The notes beneath the pieces were generated by a model that worked only from the letters and a program-made list of their open reading frames with translations, was not told the origin of the DNA and searched no databases. A program made the translations under genes and the position numbers. DNA of 64,000 nt from Pseudomonas sp. JAI120 (GTDB lineage Bacteria; Pseudomonadota; Gammaproteobacteria; Pseudomonadales; Pseudomonadaceae): NCBI RefSeq assembly GCF_014207255.1, contig NZ_JACHCZ010000004.1, positions 372,001 through 436,000 of the forward strand, in the 5' to 3' direction. This document shows, one piece after another, positions 6,470-15,696 of the stretch (within the stretch, counting starts at the first letter, position 1; each line of letters opens with the position of its first letter).

Positions 6470-7996
6470 ATGACTACCACGCCTAAACCTTTGGTCCTGA
6501 TAATTCTCGATGGCTTCGGACACAGTGAAAGCCACCACGACAACGCGGTGTACGCGGCCAAGAAGCCGGTACTCGACCGTCTGACCGCGACGGTGCCCAA
6601 CGGCCTGATCTCCGGCTCGGGCATGGACGTGGGCCTGCCGGACGGCCAAATGGGCAACTCGGAAGTCGGCCACATGAACCTCGGCGCCGGACGAGTGGTA
6701 TATCAAGACTTCACTCGCGTGACCAAATCGATCCGCGATGGCGAGTTCTTCGAGAACCCGACTATCTGCGCAGCGGTAGATAAAGCAGTGGCCGCCGGCA
6801 AGGCCGTGCACTTCATGGGCCTGCTGTCCGACGGCGGCGTTCACAGTCACCAGGACCATCTGGTGGCGATGGCCGAGCTGGCCTTCAAGCGCGGCGCCGA
6901 CAAGATCTACCTGCACGCCTTCCTCGATGGTCGCGACACCCCGCCAAAAAGCGCGCAATCCTCCATCGAGCTGCTGGACGCCACTTTCGCCGCCCTGGGC
7001 AAGGGCCGCATCGCCAGCCTGGTGGGCCGCTACTTCGCCATGGACCGCGACAACCGTTGGGACCGCGTATCCCAGGCCTACAACCTGATCGTCGACGGCC
7101 AGGCCGAATTCCACGCCGCCACCGCCCAGGAAGGCCTGGAAGCTGCCTACGCCCGTGGCGAGAGCGATGAATTCGTCAAGGCCACCACCATCGGCGAGCC
7201 GGTAAAGGTCGAAGACGGAGACGCCGTGGTGTTCATGAACTTCCGCGCCGACCGTGCCCGCGAGCTGAGCCGTGTGTTTGTCGAAGACGGTTTCAAGGAA
7301 TTCGAGCGTGCGCGCCAGCCAAAAGTCCAATACGTCGGCCTGACCCAATACGCCGCCAGCATCCCGGCCCCCGCTGCCTTTGCTGCCGGCAGCCTGGACA
7401 ACGTGCTGGGCGACTACCTGGCGAAGAACGGCAAGACCCAGCTGCGTATTGCCGAAACCGAGAAATACGCCCACGTGACCTTCTTCTTCTCCGGCGGGCG
7501 TGAAGAACCGTTCCCTGGCGAAGAGCGCATCCTGATCCCGTCGCCAAAAGTCGCCACCTACGACCTGCAGCCGGAAATGAGCGCGCCGGAAGTCACCGAC
7601 AAGATCGTCGACGCCATCGACCACCAGCGCTACGACGTGATCGTGGTCAACTACGCCAACGGTGACATGGTGGGCCACAGCGGCAACCTGGAAGCTGCGA
7701 CCAAGGCCGTGGAATGCCTGGACCTGTGCGTCGGCCGCATCGTCGACGCCCTGGAAAAAGTCGGCGGCGAGGCGCTGATCACCGCCGACCACGGCAACTG
7801 CGAGCAGATGTCCGACGAATCCACAGGCCAGGCCCACACCGCCCACACGACCGAGCCGGTGCCGTTCATCTACGTCGGCAAGCGCGACTTCAAAGTCCGT
7901 GATGGCGGCGTGCTGGCGGATGTGGCGCCGACCATGTTGATGCTGATGGGGTTGGAGAAGCCGAAAGAGATGACCGGGACCTCGATCCTGGTCTGA
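6470..7996 (+). CDS. gpmI: 2,3-bisphosphoglycerate-independent phosphoglycerate mutase
   Basis: A glycolytic enzyme of 508 residues that interconverts 3- and 2-phosphoglycerate using two Mn ions. The alkaline phosphatase-like fold shows LIILDGFGHSE at the N-terminus, the phospho-Ser in QMGNSEVGH (Ser64), DGRDTPPKS, and the C-terminal metal ligands in NYANGDMVGHSG and ITADHGNCEQM. The start is the ATG at 6470 with GAGAGGA just upstream; the frame extends 26 codons further 5' without a ribosome site. It heads a group gpmI-envC-ctpA-deacetylase with a REPIN between gpmI and envC, a conserved order in gamma-proteobacteria. Confidence 0.97.
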   Translation: MTTTPKPLVLIILDGFGHSESHHDNAVYAAKKPVLDRLTATVPNGLISGSGMDVGLPDGQMGNSEVGHMNLGAGRVVYQDFTRVTKSIRDGEFFENPTICAAVDKAVAAGKAVHFMGLLSDGGVHSHQDHLVAMAELAFKRGADKIYLHAFLDGRDTPPKSAQSSIELLDATFAALGKGRIASLVGRYFAMDRDNRWDRVSQAYNLIVDGQAEFHAATAQEGLEAAYARGESDEFVKATTIGEPVKVEDGDAVVFMNFRADRARELSRVFVEDGFKEFERARQPKVQYVGLTQYAASIPAPAAFAAGSLDNVLGDYLAKNGKTQLRIAETEKYAHVTFFFSGGREEPFPGEERILIPSPKVATYDLQPEMSAPEVTDKIVDAIDHQRYDVIVVNYANGDMVGHSGNLEAATKAVECLDLCVGRIVDALEKVGGEALITADHGNCEQMSDESTGQAHTAHTTEPVPFIYVGKRDFKVRDGGVLADVAPTMLMLMGLEKPKEMTGTSILV

Positions 7997-8007
7997 TCCA
8001 AACAACA

Positions 8008-8098
8008 GTGTGGGAGGGGGCTTGCCCCCGATAGCAGTGGGTCAGCCAACACCTATTCAGCTGACACACCGCAATCGGGGCAAGCCCCCTCCCACATT
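8008..8098. repeat. REPIN
   Basis: GTGTGGGAGGGGGCTTGCC and GGCAAGCCCCCTCCCACAT face each other over a spacer of about 50 bases between gpmI and envC. Confidence 0.9.
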
Positions 8099-8242
8099 AG
8101 CTTCGCGGTGTTTGGTAGATGTCTTTTTGCCATACCGCCACCACTCGGCACCTATCTTGCCTTCCAGTCCGAATTGGGCGTTTTTTTTGCGGCGCTTGGC
8201 GGGCATACTAGGCCGTCCCTTTCCCTGGTGTCGCCCGCCTCT

Positions 8243-9538
8243 ATGCTTCGCGCCTTGATTACCCTTGCTCTTGTCTGCCTGCTCCAACCGGCGTTTGCCG
8301 ACGAGCGTGCACAAACTCAACAACAGTTGGACGCTACGCGTCAGGACATTACCGAGCTGAAAAAACTGCTCGGCAAGCTCCAGGAAGAAAAATCCGGGGT
8401 GCAGAAAGACCTGCGCGGCACGGAAACCGAAATGGGCAAGCTGGAGAAGCAGGTCCAGGAGCTGCAAAAAGAACTAAAGAAGAGCGAGTCGGAACTGGAG
8501 CGACTCGACGCTGAGAAAAAAAAACTCCAGAGCGCACGCGTTGAACAGCAGCGTTTGATCGCAATCCAGGCCCGCGCCGCCTACCAGAGCGGCCGCCAGG
8601 AATACCTCAAACTGTTGCTCAACCAGCAGAACCCGGAAAAATTCGCGCGCACCCTGACCTACTACGACTACCTGAGCAAGGCCCGACTGGAGCAGTTGAA
8701 AAGCTTCAACGAGACCCTGCGCCAGTTGGTCAACGTCGAACAGGAAATCGCCAACCAGCAGTCGCAGTTGGAGGACCAGAAAGCCAGCCTCAACGCCCAG
8801 CGCGACGAGCTGGACAAGGTCCGCAAGGAGCGCCAGCTGGCCCTGGCCAAGCTCAATGACGACGTGAAGGCCCGCGACGCCAAGCTCCAGGCCCGCGAGC
8901 AAGACCAGGCCGACCTGGCCAAAGTGCTCAAGACCATTGAAGAAACCCTGGCACGCCAGGCACGTGAGGCCGAAGAAGCGCGACAGAAAGCGCTGATAGC
9001 CCAGCAGGAAGCCGAAAAAAAGCGCCAGCGTGAGGCCGAACTGGCAGCCACCACCGATGCCCCGGCGCCCCGCAAACCGGCGCATGCCGCTCCTGGCCCG
9101 CTGGTTTCCAGTGCTGGCGAGTCCTTCGGCGGGCCTTTTGCTTCAGCGCGCGGCAAACTTCCATGGCCAGTTGATGGTCGACTACTGGCACGCTTTGGGG
9201 AAACCCGTGGCGATGACACCCGCGCCAAGTGGGACGGGGTGATGATCAGCGCCTCTGCCGGCAGCCAGGTCCATGCCGTACACGGTGGGCGCGTGGTGTT
9301 TGCCGATTGGCTGAGGGGCGCCGGTTTGTTGGTGATTCTCGACCACGGTAATGGCTATTTAAGCCTTTATGGCCACAATCAGACGTTACTCAAGTCGGCA
9401 GGTGATGTTGTAAAAGCCGGTGAATCCATCTCCACTGTCGGTAACAGTGGCGGCCAGGACACCCCAGCGCTGTACTTCGCTATTCGTCAGCAGGGTCGCC
9501 CGAGCGATCCCGCACAATGGTGCCGGTCCCAAGGATAG
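8243..9538 (+). CDS. envC: Murein hydrolase activator EnvC
   Basis: A periplasmic divisome-associated protein of 431 residues that activates the amidases AmiA/AmiB at the septum. A signal peptide (MLRALITLALVCLLQPAFA) is followed by a long coiled coil (about 20-280, with repeated E, K, Q and L heptads) and a C-terminal LytM/M23 domain (about 315-431). The LytM site is degenerate: the last strand reads ALYFAIRQQG, where a real M23 peptidase has HLHFEIR, so it is an activator and not a protease. The start ATG at 8243 fits the signal peptide although no clear ribosome site precedes it; translation may be coupled or weak. Confidence 0.92.
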   Translation: MLRALITLALVCLLQPAFADERAQTQQQLDATRQDITELKKLLGKLQEEKSGVQKDLRGTETEMGKLEKQVQELQKELKKSESELERLDAEKKKLQSARVEQQRLIAIQARAAYQSGRQEYLKLLLNQQNPEKFARTLTYYDYLSKARLEQLKSFNETLRQLVNVEQEIANQQSQLEDQKASLNAQRDELDKVRKERQLALAKLNDDVKARDAKLQAREQDQADLAKVLKTIEETLARQAREAEEARQKALIAQQEAEKKRQREAELAATTDAPAPRKPAHAAPGPLVSSAGESFGGPFASARGKLPWPVDGRLLARFGETRGDDTRAKWDGVMISASAGSQVHAVHGGRVVFADWLRGAGLLVILDHGNGYLSLYGHNQTLLKSAGDVVKAGESISTVGNSGGQDTPALYFAIRQQGRPSDPAQWCRSQG

Positions 9539-9568
9539 GGTCGCATCTACATTAGGAGTTCGTTCGAC

Positions 9569-10885
9569 ATGCTGCATTTGTCCCGCCTCACTTCGCTGGC
9601 CCTGACGATCGCCCTGGTGATCGGCGCGCCTCTGGCTTTTGCCGACCAGGCCGCCCCGGCTGCACCCGCCGCCACGGCCGCGACCACCAAGGCGCCGTTG
9701 CCGCTGGACGAGCTGCGCACCTTTGCCGAGGTCATGGACCGGATCAAGGCAGCCTATGTCGAACCTGTAGACGACAAGACCCTGCTGGAAAATGCCATCA
9801 AGGGCATGCTCAGCAACCTCGATCCGCACTCCGCCTACCTCGGTCCGGAAGATTTCGCCGAGCTGCAGGAAAGCACCAGCGGCGAATTCGGGGGCCTGGG
9901 CATTGAAGTCGGCGCCGAAGACGGCAATATCAAGGTGGTCTCGCCAATCGATGACACCCCGGCGTCCAAGGCCGGCATCCAGGCCGGTGACTTTATCGTC
10001 AAGATCAACGGCCAGCCGACCCGTGGCCAGACCATGACCGAAGCCGTCGACAAGATGCGCGGCAAGATCGGCCAGAAAATCACCCTGACCCTGGTGCGCG
10101 ACGGCGGCAACCCGTTTGACGTGACGCTCACCCGCGCAACCATCGTGGTCAAGAGCGTGAAGAGCCAGCTGCTGGAATCGGGCTACGGTTACATCCGCAT
10201 CACCCAATTCCAGGTCAAGACCGGCGACGAAGTGGCCAAGGCCCTGGCCAAGCTGCGCAAGGACAACGGCAAGAAACTCAGCGGCATCGTGCTCGACCTG
10301 CGCAACAACCCAGGCGGCGTGCTGCAGTCGGCGGTGGAAGTGGTCGACCACTTCATCACCAAGGGCCTGATCGTCTACACCAAGGGTCGTATCGCCAACT
10401 CCGAGCTGCGCTTCTCGGCCACCGGCAACGACCTCAGCGAAAACGTACCCTTGGCTGTGCTGATCAACGGCGGCAGCGCCTCGGCGTCGGAAATCGTCGC
10501 CGGCGCCCTGCAAGACCAGAAACGCGGCGTGCTGATGGGCACCACCAGCTTCGGCAAAGGCTCGGTGCAGACCGTGTTGCCGCTGAACAACGAGCGTGCG
10601 CTGAAGATCACCACCGCGCTGTACTACACGCCGAACGGCCGCTCGATCCAGGCCCAGGGCATCGTGCCGGACATCGAAGTGCGCAAGGCCAAGATCACCA
10701 ACGAAATCGACAGCGAGTACTACAAGGAAGCGGACCTGCAAGGTCACCTGGGCAATGGCAACGGCGGTGCCGACCAGCCAACCGGCAGCAGCAAGAAAGC
10801 CAAGCCGATGCCGCAGGACGATGATTACCAGCTGGCCCAGGCGCTGAGCCTGCTCAAGGGCTTGAGCATTACACGCAGTCGTTGA
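9569..10885 (+). CDS. ctpA: C-terminal processing protease CtpA (S41 family)
   Basis: A periplasmic serine protease of 438 residues that degrades cell-wall hydrolases and other envelope proteins; in P. aeruginosa CtpA works with the lipoprotein LbcA. It shows a signal peptide (1-24), a PDZ domain (about 100-180, GGLGIEV...PIDDTPASKAGIQAGD) and the S41 core with catalytic Ser in GGSASASEIVAGAL and Lys in TSFGKGSVQT. The C-terminal tail is charged and low-complexity. TAGGAG lies before the ATG. The gene follows envC by 30 bases, a pairing that links two regulators of peptidoglycan hydrolysis. Confidence 0.94.
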   Translation: MLHLSRLTSLALTIALVIGAPLAFADQAAPAAPAATAATTKAPLPLDELRTFAEVMDRIKAAYVEPVDDKTLLENAIKGMLSNLDPHSAYLGPEDFAELQESTSGEFGGLGIEVGAEDGNIKVVSPIDDTPASKAGIQAGDFIVKINGQPTRGQTMTEAVDKMRGKIGQKITLTLVRDGGNPFDVTLTRATIVVKSVKSQLLESGYGYIRITQFQVKTGDEVAKALAKLRKDNGKKLSGIVLDLRNNPGGVLQSAVEVVDHFITKGLIVYTKGRIANSELRFSATGNDLSENVPLAVLINGGSASASEIVAGALQDQKRGVLMGTTSFGKGSVQTVLPLNNERALKITTALYYTPNGRSIQAQGIVPDIEVRKAKITNEIDSEYYKEADLQGHLGNGNGGADQPTGSSKKAKPMPQDDDYQLAQALSLLKGLSITRSR

Positions 10886-10886
10886 T

Positions 10887-11666
10887 ATGCGTGTTGCCCT
10901 GATCATCGCTGTGCTATGCAGCCTGGCAGGGGTCGCCTACGCGGCCCCTGCCAGCGAATCCCACAAAGCCTACCTGACCCTCATCATCGACGACCTGGGG
11001 CAAAACCTGACCCGGGATCGTCGCGTGCTTGCCCTGCCTGGGCCGGTGACCACGGCGATCATGCCCGACACGCCCCACGCCGCCGAATTCGCCCGCGAAG
11101 CGCACAAGGCCGGCAAGATCGTGATCCTGCACATGCCCATGGACCCCGCCACCGGCCCGTTCGCCTGGCACCCCGAGCTGTCTATCGAAGAGTTGGGCAA
11201 ACGCCTGGACGCGGCCTTCAACGCCGTGCCCTATACCGCCGGTATCAACAACCACATGGGCAGCCGCATGACCGCGCAACCGGCCGCCATGGCCTGGCTG
11301 ATGGCCGAGCTGCAACGGCGCAACAAGTTCTTCGTCGACAGCCGCACCAGCGCGCAGACCGTAGCCGCTGCCGAAGCGCAGAAGATTGGCCTGGCGCATG
11401 TTTCGCGGGATGTGTTTCTCGATGACGAACGCACCGAAGCGGCGATCACCACGCAACTGCAAACCGCGATCAAACTGGCGCACAAACAGGGTTCGGTGGT
11501 GATGATCGGCCACCCTTACCCACAAACCCTGGCAGTGCTGGAGCGCGAGTTACCCAAGCTCAAGGCCCAGGGCATCGACTGGATAGATATCAAGTTGATG
11601 ATCAGTGTGCGCAGCAATCAAGCCATGGCTGGGCACGGCAAGAACGGCACCTACCGCTACAAATAG
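10887..11666 (+). CDS. Divergent polysaccharide deacetylase family protein (YibQ type)
   Basis: An exported protein of 259 residues. The signal peptide (MRVALIIAVLCSLAGVAYA) leads into a NodB-like barrel: LTLIIDDLGQN (metal Asp pair), ILHMPMDP, and INNHMGSRMT (conserved His), then VDSRTS and IGHPYPQTL. The family (DUF610) is predicted to deacetylate a cell-wall or capsular sugar, but substrates are unproven. The ATG follows the ctpA stop by one base, so the two are translated together. Its 3' end overlaps the convergent solute-binding protein gene by 10 bases. Confidence 0.88.
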   Translation: MRVALIIAVLCSLAGVAYAAPASESHKAYLTLIIDDLGQNLTRDRRVLALPGPVTTAIMPDTPHAAEFAREAHKAGKIVILHMPMDPATGPFAWHPELSIEELGKRLDAAFNAVPYTAGINNHMGSRMTAQPAAMAWLMAELQRRNKFFVDSRTSAQTVAAAEAQKIGLAHVSRDVFLDDERTEAAITTQLQTAIKLAHKQGSVVMIGHPYPQTLAVLERELPKLKAQGIDWIDIKLMISVRSNQAMAGHGKNGTYRYK

Positions 11667-12415
11667 TTAGCCATGATCTGTTCCACCCGCCCTTCAGAGC
11701 GCAACTGATCCAACGCCGCCTGCAGCTTGGCTACCGTCTCATCCGGCACATCCCTGTTCAGCGCCAGGTACAACTGAGCACTGTTGAACCGCAGCACGGT
11801 CTTGAGCCCCGTCACACCGACCTGGCGCGCAAGATAACGCCCGGCCGGGTCGCCGGTGGCCCACAGGTCGATCTGGCCATCCATAAGCTTTTGCGCGTTG
11901 TCCTGGTCGCGCAACACCACCACCGGGTTAAGGCCCTGCTTCTCCAGGGTCTCGGCGATGGCGTCGCCTTTATAGGCGCCGATCCTGTAGCGCCGCGCGT
12001 GCTCCAGGTCATCGAGCTGGATCTTGCTGTCGGCTTTGGCCAGCAGCACCCAATCATCCGGGCCGATGGGGCCGACCCACTTGAACAGCGCTTCACGATC
12101 CGGCAGACGCGCCATCACGAACACGCCATAGCCGGGCTTCTCCAGGGCGAGTTTGTAGATTCGCTCCCAGGGAAAACGCAGGGTGAGATTGTAGGAAATG
12201 CCGGCACGCTTGAAGGTCTCGCGCACGATGTCCACGGCGATGCCTTCGATGTTCTCGTCCTTGGCGAAGTTCTTACCGTTCCTGGCCATGTTGTAGGGCG
12301 GGAAATTTTCCGTCAGCAACACCAGGGAGGCGTCAGACGGTTCCTCTGTGCAATGGGCCGAGCCGGCCAAGAGAATGGACGTGCTGGCGACAGCAAGAAG
12401 CAGTTGTTTGAACAT
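11657..12415 (-). CDS. Periplasmic substrate-binding protein (SBP_bac_3 family)
   Basis: A 252-residue protein with a signal peptide (MFKQLLLAVASTSILLAGSAHC) and the two-lobed family 3 fold: LVLLTENFPPYNM, GIAVDIVRETFKRAG, then KLMDGQIDLWATGD and LYLALNRDVPD. The ATG at 12415 is chosen because it starts a signal peptide; the open frame runs 21 codons further. No permease or ATPase genes are adjacent, so it may be an orphan binding protein or a sensor-type receptor. The ligand is unknown; such proteins usually bind amino acids or similar polar molecules. Confidence 0.82.
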   Translation of the reverse strand: MFKQLLLAVASTSILLAGSAHCTEEPSDASLVLLTENFPPYNMARNGKNFAKDENIEGIAVDIVRETFKRAGISYNLTLRFPWERIYKLALEKPGYGVFVMARLPDREALFKWVGPIGPDDWVLLAKADSKIQLDDLEHARRYRIGAYKGDAIAETLEKQGLNPVVVLRDQDNAQKLMDGQIDLWATGDPAGRYLARQVGVTGLKTVLRFNSAQLYLALNRDVPDETVAKLQAALDQLRSEGRVEQIMANYL

Positions 12416-12481
12416 GAAGGCTACCGGAATCCATGGCAAGCGCAGAGAGTGCCGCGCGCCTGCCATGGTGTCCAGCAACGT

Positions 12482-13252
12482 TTAGCGAACGACGATACCG
12501 CGCGCCGCCATGTAGGCCTTGGCCTCAGGAACGGTGTATTCGCCAAAGTGAAAAATACTCGCCGCCAGCACCGCGCTGGCATGGCCTTCGATCACGCCGT
12601 CGGCCAGGTGTTGCAGGTTACCGACACCGCCTGAGGCGATCACCGGAATACCCAGCGCATCGCTGATGGCGCGGGTCACCCCCAGGTCGAAGCCGTTCTT
12701 CATGCCGTCCTGGTCCATGCTGGTCAGCAGGATTTCCCCGGCGCCCAGGCCTTCCATCTTCATCGCCCACTCCACCGCGTCCAGGCCGGTCGGCTTGCGA
12801 CCGCCGTGGGTGAAGATCTCCCAGCGCGGGGTTTCGCCCGGGCCGGAGACTTTCTTGGCGTCGATGGCTACCACGATGCATTGCGAGCCGAAGTGCTGCG
12901 CGGCTTCGCCGACGAACTCCGGGTTGAACACCGCAGCGGTATTGATCGAGACCTTGTCCGCACCGGCATTGAGCAGGTTGCGAATGTCTTGCACGGTGCG
13001 CACGCCACCGCCCACGGTCAGCGGGATAAACACCTGGCTGGCCATGCGCTCGACGGTATGCAGCGTGGTGTCGCGGCCGTCGACGCTGGCGGTGATGTCG
13101 AGAAAGGTAATCTCGTCGGCACCTTGCTCATCGTAGCGACGGGCGATTTCCACCGGGTCGCCGGCGTCACGGATGTTCTCGAACTTGACGCCCTTGACCA
13201 CGCGACCGTTGTCGACGTCCAGGCAAGGGATGATGCGTTTGGCCAGCGCCAT
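12482..13252 (-). CDS. hisF: Imidazole glycerol phosphate synthase, cyclase subunit
   Basis: A TIM-barrel enzyme of 256 residues that uses ammonia from HisH to convert PRFAR to imidazole glycerol phosphate and AICAR. Conserved parts are IIPCLDVDNGRVVKG (catalytic Asp near 11), GADEITFLDITAS, DKVSINTAAV, and MDQDGMKNGFD with the second catalytic Asp. It is the last gene of hisBH-DUF2164-hisAF and has the usual length. Confidence 0.97.
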   Translation of the reverse strand: MALAKRIIPCLDVDNGRVVKGVKFENIRDAGDPVEIARRYDEQGADEITFLDITASVDGRDTTLHTVERMASQVFIPLTVGGGVRTVQDIRNLLNAGADKVSINTAAVFNPEFVGEAAQHFGSQCIVVAIDAKKVSGPGETPRWEIFTHGGRKPTGLDAVEWAMKMEGLGAGEILLTSMDQDGMKNGFDLGVTRAISDALGIPVIASGGVGNLQHLADGVIEGHASAVLAASIFHFGEYTVPEAKAYMAARGIVVR

Positions 13253-13261
13253 GGTCAGTCC

Positions 13262-13999
13262 TCAGCCGTTGTAGGCATCGCAGTAAGCCTGGGCTTCGGC
13301 GACGTCCAGGGTGCCTTCGTAGATCGCACGGCCGGTGATGGCGCCGATGATCCCTGGCGCCTTGGCGTCCAGCAGCGACTTGATGTCGCCCAGGTTGTGA
13401 ATACCGCCGGAAGCGATCACCGGGATCCTGGTCGCAGCGGCCAGCGCAGCGGTGAACGGCACGTTGCAGCCCTGCATCATGCCGTCTTTGGCGATGTCGG
13501 TATAAACGATGGCGGACACGCCGTCGGCTTCGAACTGCTTGGCCAGGTCGATGACTTGCACGGTGCTGATTTCAGCCCAGCCGTCGGTGGCGACGAAACC
13601 GTCTTTAGCGTCCAGGCCCACGATCACTTTGCCCGGGAACGCGCGGCAGGCTTCGGCGACGAAGGCCGGGTCTTTCACGGCCTTGGTGCCGATGATCACG
13701 TAGCTCACGCCGGCCTTGACGTAATGCTCGATGGTTTCCAGGGAGCGGATACCGCCGCCGATCTGGATCGGCAGGTTCGGGTAGCGCCTGGCGATCGCGG
13801 TGACCACCTCGCCGTTGACCGGCTGGCCTTCGAAGGCGCCGTTCAAGTCCACCAGATGCAGACGACGGCAGCCCCCTTCCACCCATTTGGCAGCCATGCT
13901 CACCGGGTCATCGGAGAACACGGTGGAATCTTCCATACGGCCTTGGCGCAGACGTACGCAGGCGCCGTCCTTGAGATCGATAGCGGGGATAATCAGCAT
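13262..13999 (-). CDS. hisA: ProFAR isomerase HisA
   Basis: A TIM-barrel isomerase of 245 residues. It shows MLIIPAIDLKDGACVRLRQG (catalytic Asp8), GGGIRSLE, and YTDIAKDGMMQGCN with the second Asp. It converts ProFAR to PRFAR in histidine biosynthesis. It lies 9 bases upstream of hisF on the minus strand. Confidence 0.97.
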   Translation of the reverse strand: MLIIPAIDLKDGACVRLRQGRMEDSTVFSDDPVSMAAKWVEGGCRRLHLVDLNGAFEGQPVNGEVVTAIARRYPNLPIQIGGGIRSLETIEHYVKAGVSYVIIGTKAVKDPAFVAEACRAFPGKVIVGLDAKDGFVATDGWAEISTVQVIDLAKQFEADGVSAIVYTDIAKDGMMQGCNVPFTAALAAATRIPVIASGGIHNLGDIKSLLDAKAPGIIGAITGRAIYEGTLDVAEAQAYCDAYNG

Positions 14000-14037
14000 C
14001 TGGCAAACCTTATTCGATATTCAGCAATGCTTGGAAA

Positions 14038-14295
14038 TCAGGGTTTCTCAAGCGACCACAGGTCGCTTTCGATGCTTTCGAACCTTTCTTTAAGGAGCGT
14101 CTGCGTATCGAAAATCGCCCTGTTGTAATAATGCGGAGCCACTTCGGTGGTGAACAGCTCAAGAATCTCGGCGACCTCGAACGAGCCCAGCTTGAGCTCG
14201 AAGCGGTCTTCCATGAAGCGCTTGATCTTGAGGGTAGCCTCACTCTCCTGTTCGGGCGTGAGGTTCAAGATTGGCAGCTTCGGCTTCCTGGCCAT
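14038..14295 (-). CDS. DUF2164 family protein
   Basis: A small protein of 85 residues, KLPILNLTPEQESEATLKIK at the N-terminus and a predicted helical remainder (FTTEVAPHYYNRAIFDTQ). It matches the DUF2164 family, of unknown function. It sits inside the histidine operon, starting one base after the hisH stop and ending 38 bases before hisA, so it is cotranscribed with histidine genes. I infer no role. Confidence 0.85.
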   Translation of the reverse strand: MARKPKLPILNLTPEQESEATLKIKRFMEDRFELKLGSFEVAEILELFTTEVAPHYYNRAIFDTQTLLKERFESIESDLWSLEKP

Positions 14296-14934
14296 TTACC
14301 AGCGTCCATCCCAGGCGGCGAAGTTCTGCAGCAATTGCAGGCCATGGGTATGGCTCTTCTCCGGGTGGAACTGCACGGCAAACCGCGAACCTTCGGCCAA
14401 CGCTGCGGCGAAGTCGACGCCGTAGTGCCCGCCCCCCACCACCTGGCCCGGTTTACCGGCGGCGATGTAGTAGCTGTGCACGAAGTAGAAACGCGCCATG
14501 TCCGGCACTTCGTGCCACAGCGGGTGATCCACGGTCTGGCGGACTTCGTTCCAGCCCATGTGCGGGACTTTCAGGTGTTCGCCGTCTTCATGCAGGTCTT
14601 TGCCGAAGAATTTCACTTTGCCCGGGAACAGGCCGATGCAGTCAACGCCGTCGTTCTCTTCACTGCTGTCGAGCAAGGCTTGCATGCCCACGCAGATGCC
14701 GAGGAACGGGCGATCCTGGCTGACTTCGCGCACCAGGCTGTCAAAGCCCAGGCGGCGAATTTCGGCCATGCAATCGCGAATTGCACCTACACCGGGGAAC
14801 ACCACGCGGTCGGCTTCGCGAATCACATTGGCATCGCTGGTGATCAGCACCTTGCCGGCCCCTACGTGCTCGAGGGCCTTGGCCACCGAGTGCAGGTTAC
14901 CCATGCCGTAATCGATAACCGCGACCGTCTGCAT
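14296..14934 (-). CDS. hisH: Imidazole glycerol phosphate synthase, glutamine amidotransferase subunit
   Basis: A class I glutaminase of 212 residues that supplies ammonia to HisF. It shows VIDYGMGNLHSV, the oxyanion loop region, the nucleophile in LGICVGMQ, and the catalytic His-x-Glu in QFHPEKSHTHG. Its ATG overlaps the hisB stop by one base (TAATG). Confidence 0.97.
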   Translation of the reverse strand: MQTVAVIDYGMGNLHSVAKALEHVGAGKVLITSDANVIREADRVVFPGVGAIRDCMAEIRRLGFDSLVREVSQDRPFLGICVGMQALLDSSEENDGVDCIGLFPGKVKFFGKDLHEDGEHLKVPHMGWNEVRQTVDHPLWHEVPDMARFYFVHSYYIAAGKPGQVVGGGHYGVDFAAALAEGSRFAVQFHPEKSHTHGLQLLQNFAAWDGRW

Positions 14935-15527
14935 TACAGGACGCCCTTGGTCGAGGGCATTTGCCCGGCCATGCGGTCATCCAGCTCCACGGCCATGCGC
15001 AGCGCGCGGCCGAAAGCCTTGAACACGGTTTCGATCTGGTGGTGGGTGTTGGTGCCGCGCAGGTTGTCGATGTGCAGGCTGACGAGTGCGTGGTTGACGA
15101 AGCCCTGGAAGAACTCCTGGAACAGGTCGACATCGAAGCCGCCCACGGTGGCGCGGGTGTACGGCACGTGCATCTGCAGGCCTGGGCGGCCGGAGAAGTC
15201 GATGACCACACGCGACAGCGCTTCGTCCAGCGGGACATAGGCGTGGCCGTAGCGACGGATGCCTTTTTTGTCGCCGATGGCCTTGGCAAACGCCTGGCCG
15301 AGGGTGATGCCTACGTCTTCCACCGTGTGGTGGTCGTCGATATGCAGGTCGCCCTTGCTGACGATATCCAGGTCGATCAGCCCGTGACGGGCGATCTGGT
15401 CCAGCATGTGCTCAAGAAAAGGTACACCGATATCAAATCGGGCCTTTCCGGTGCCATCCAGGTTGATCGAGGCTTTGATCTGGGTTTCCAGAGTGTCGCG
15501 CTCGACGGACGCCTTACGTTCGGCCAT
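14934..15527 (-). CDS. hisB: Imidazoleglycerol-phosphate dehydratase
   Basis: A single-function HisB of 197 residues without the phosphatase domain found in enterobacteria. It shows the Mn-binding pairs FLEHMLDQIARHG and DDHHTVEDVGI, then FFQGFVNHALVSLH. The ATG at 15527 is chosen with GGAG eight bases upstream; a GTG directly before it is also in frame. It is the first gene of the his cluster in this window. Confidence 0.96.
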   Translation of the reverse strand: MAERKASVERDTLETQIKASINLDGTGKARFDIGVPFLEHMLDQIARHGLIDLDIVSKGDLHIDDHHTVEDVGITLGQAFAKAIGDKKGIRRYGHAYVPLDEALSRVVIDFSGRPGLQMHVPYTRATVGGFDVDLFQEFFQGFVNHALVSLHIDNLRGTNTHHQIETVFKAFGRALRMAVELDDRMAGQMPSTKGVL

Positions 15528-15655
15528 CACCAGCTCCGCAAAATCATTGGGCGAAAAAGGCAGCCATTATAGGGGCGCGGGCGCTAAACAGAAACATCGA
15601 AGGGGATAAGACTGACGAGTTGAAGCGGGGAGTGTCGGGGATAGACATGTGCATA

Positions 15656-15688
15656 CAAGCGGGCGCTCCAGGATGGTGCGCCCGCTTG
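15656..15688 (-). terminator. Hairpin terminator of the MFS gene
   Basis: CAAGCGGGCGC and GCGCCCGCTTG form an 11-bp perfect stem just after the MFS transporter stop codon. No strong T run follows on the minus strand, so termination strength is uncertain. Confidence 0.6.
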
Positions 15689-15696
15689 CAGTCAAC

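Noticed and set aside
6365..8005. 546-codon frame on the minus strand opposite gpmI
   Set aside because: Shadow of gpmI, which has full catalytic motifs in its own frame.
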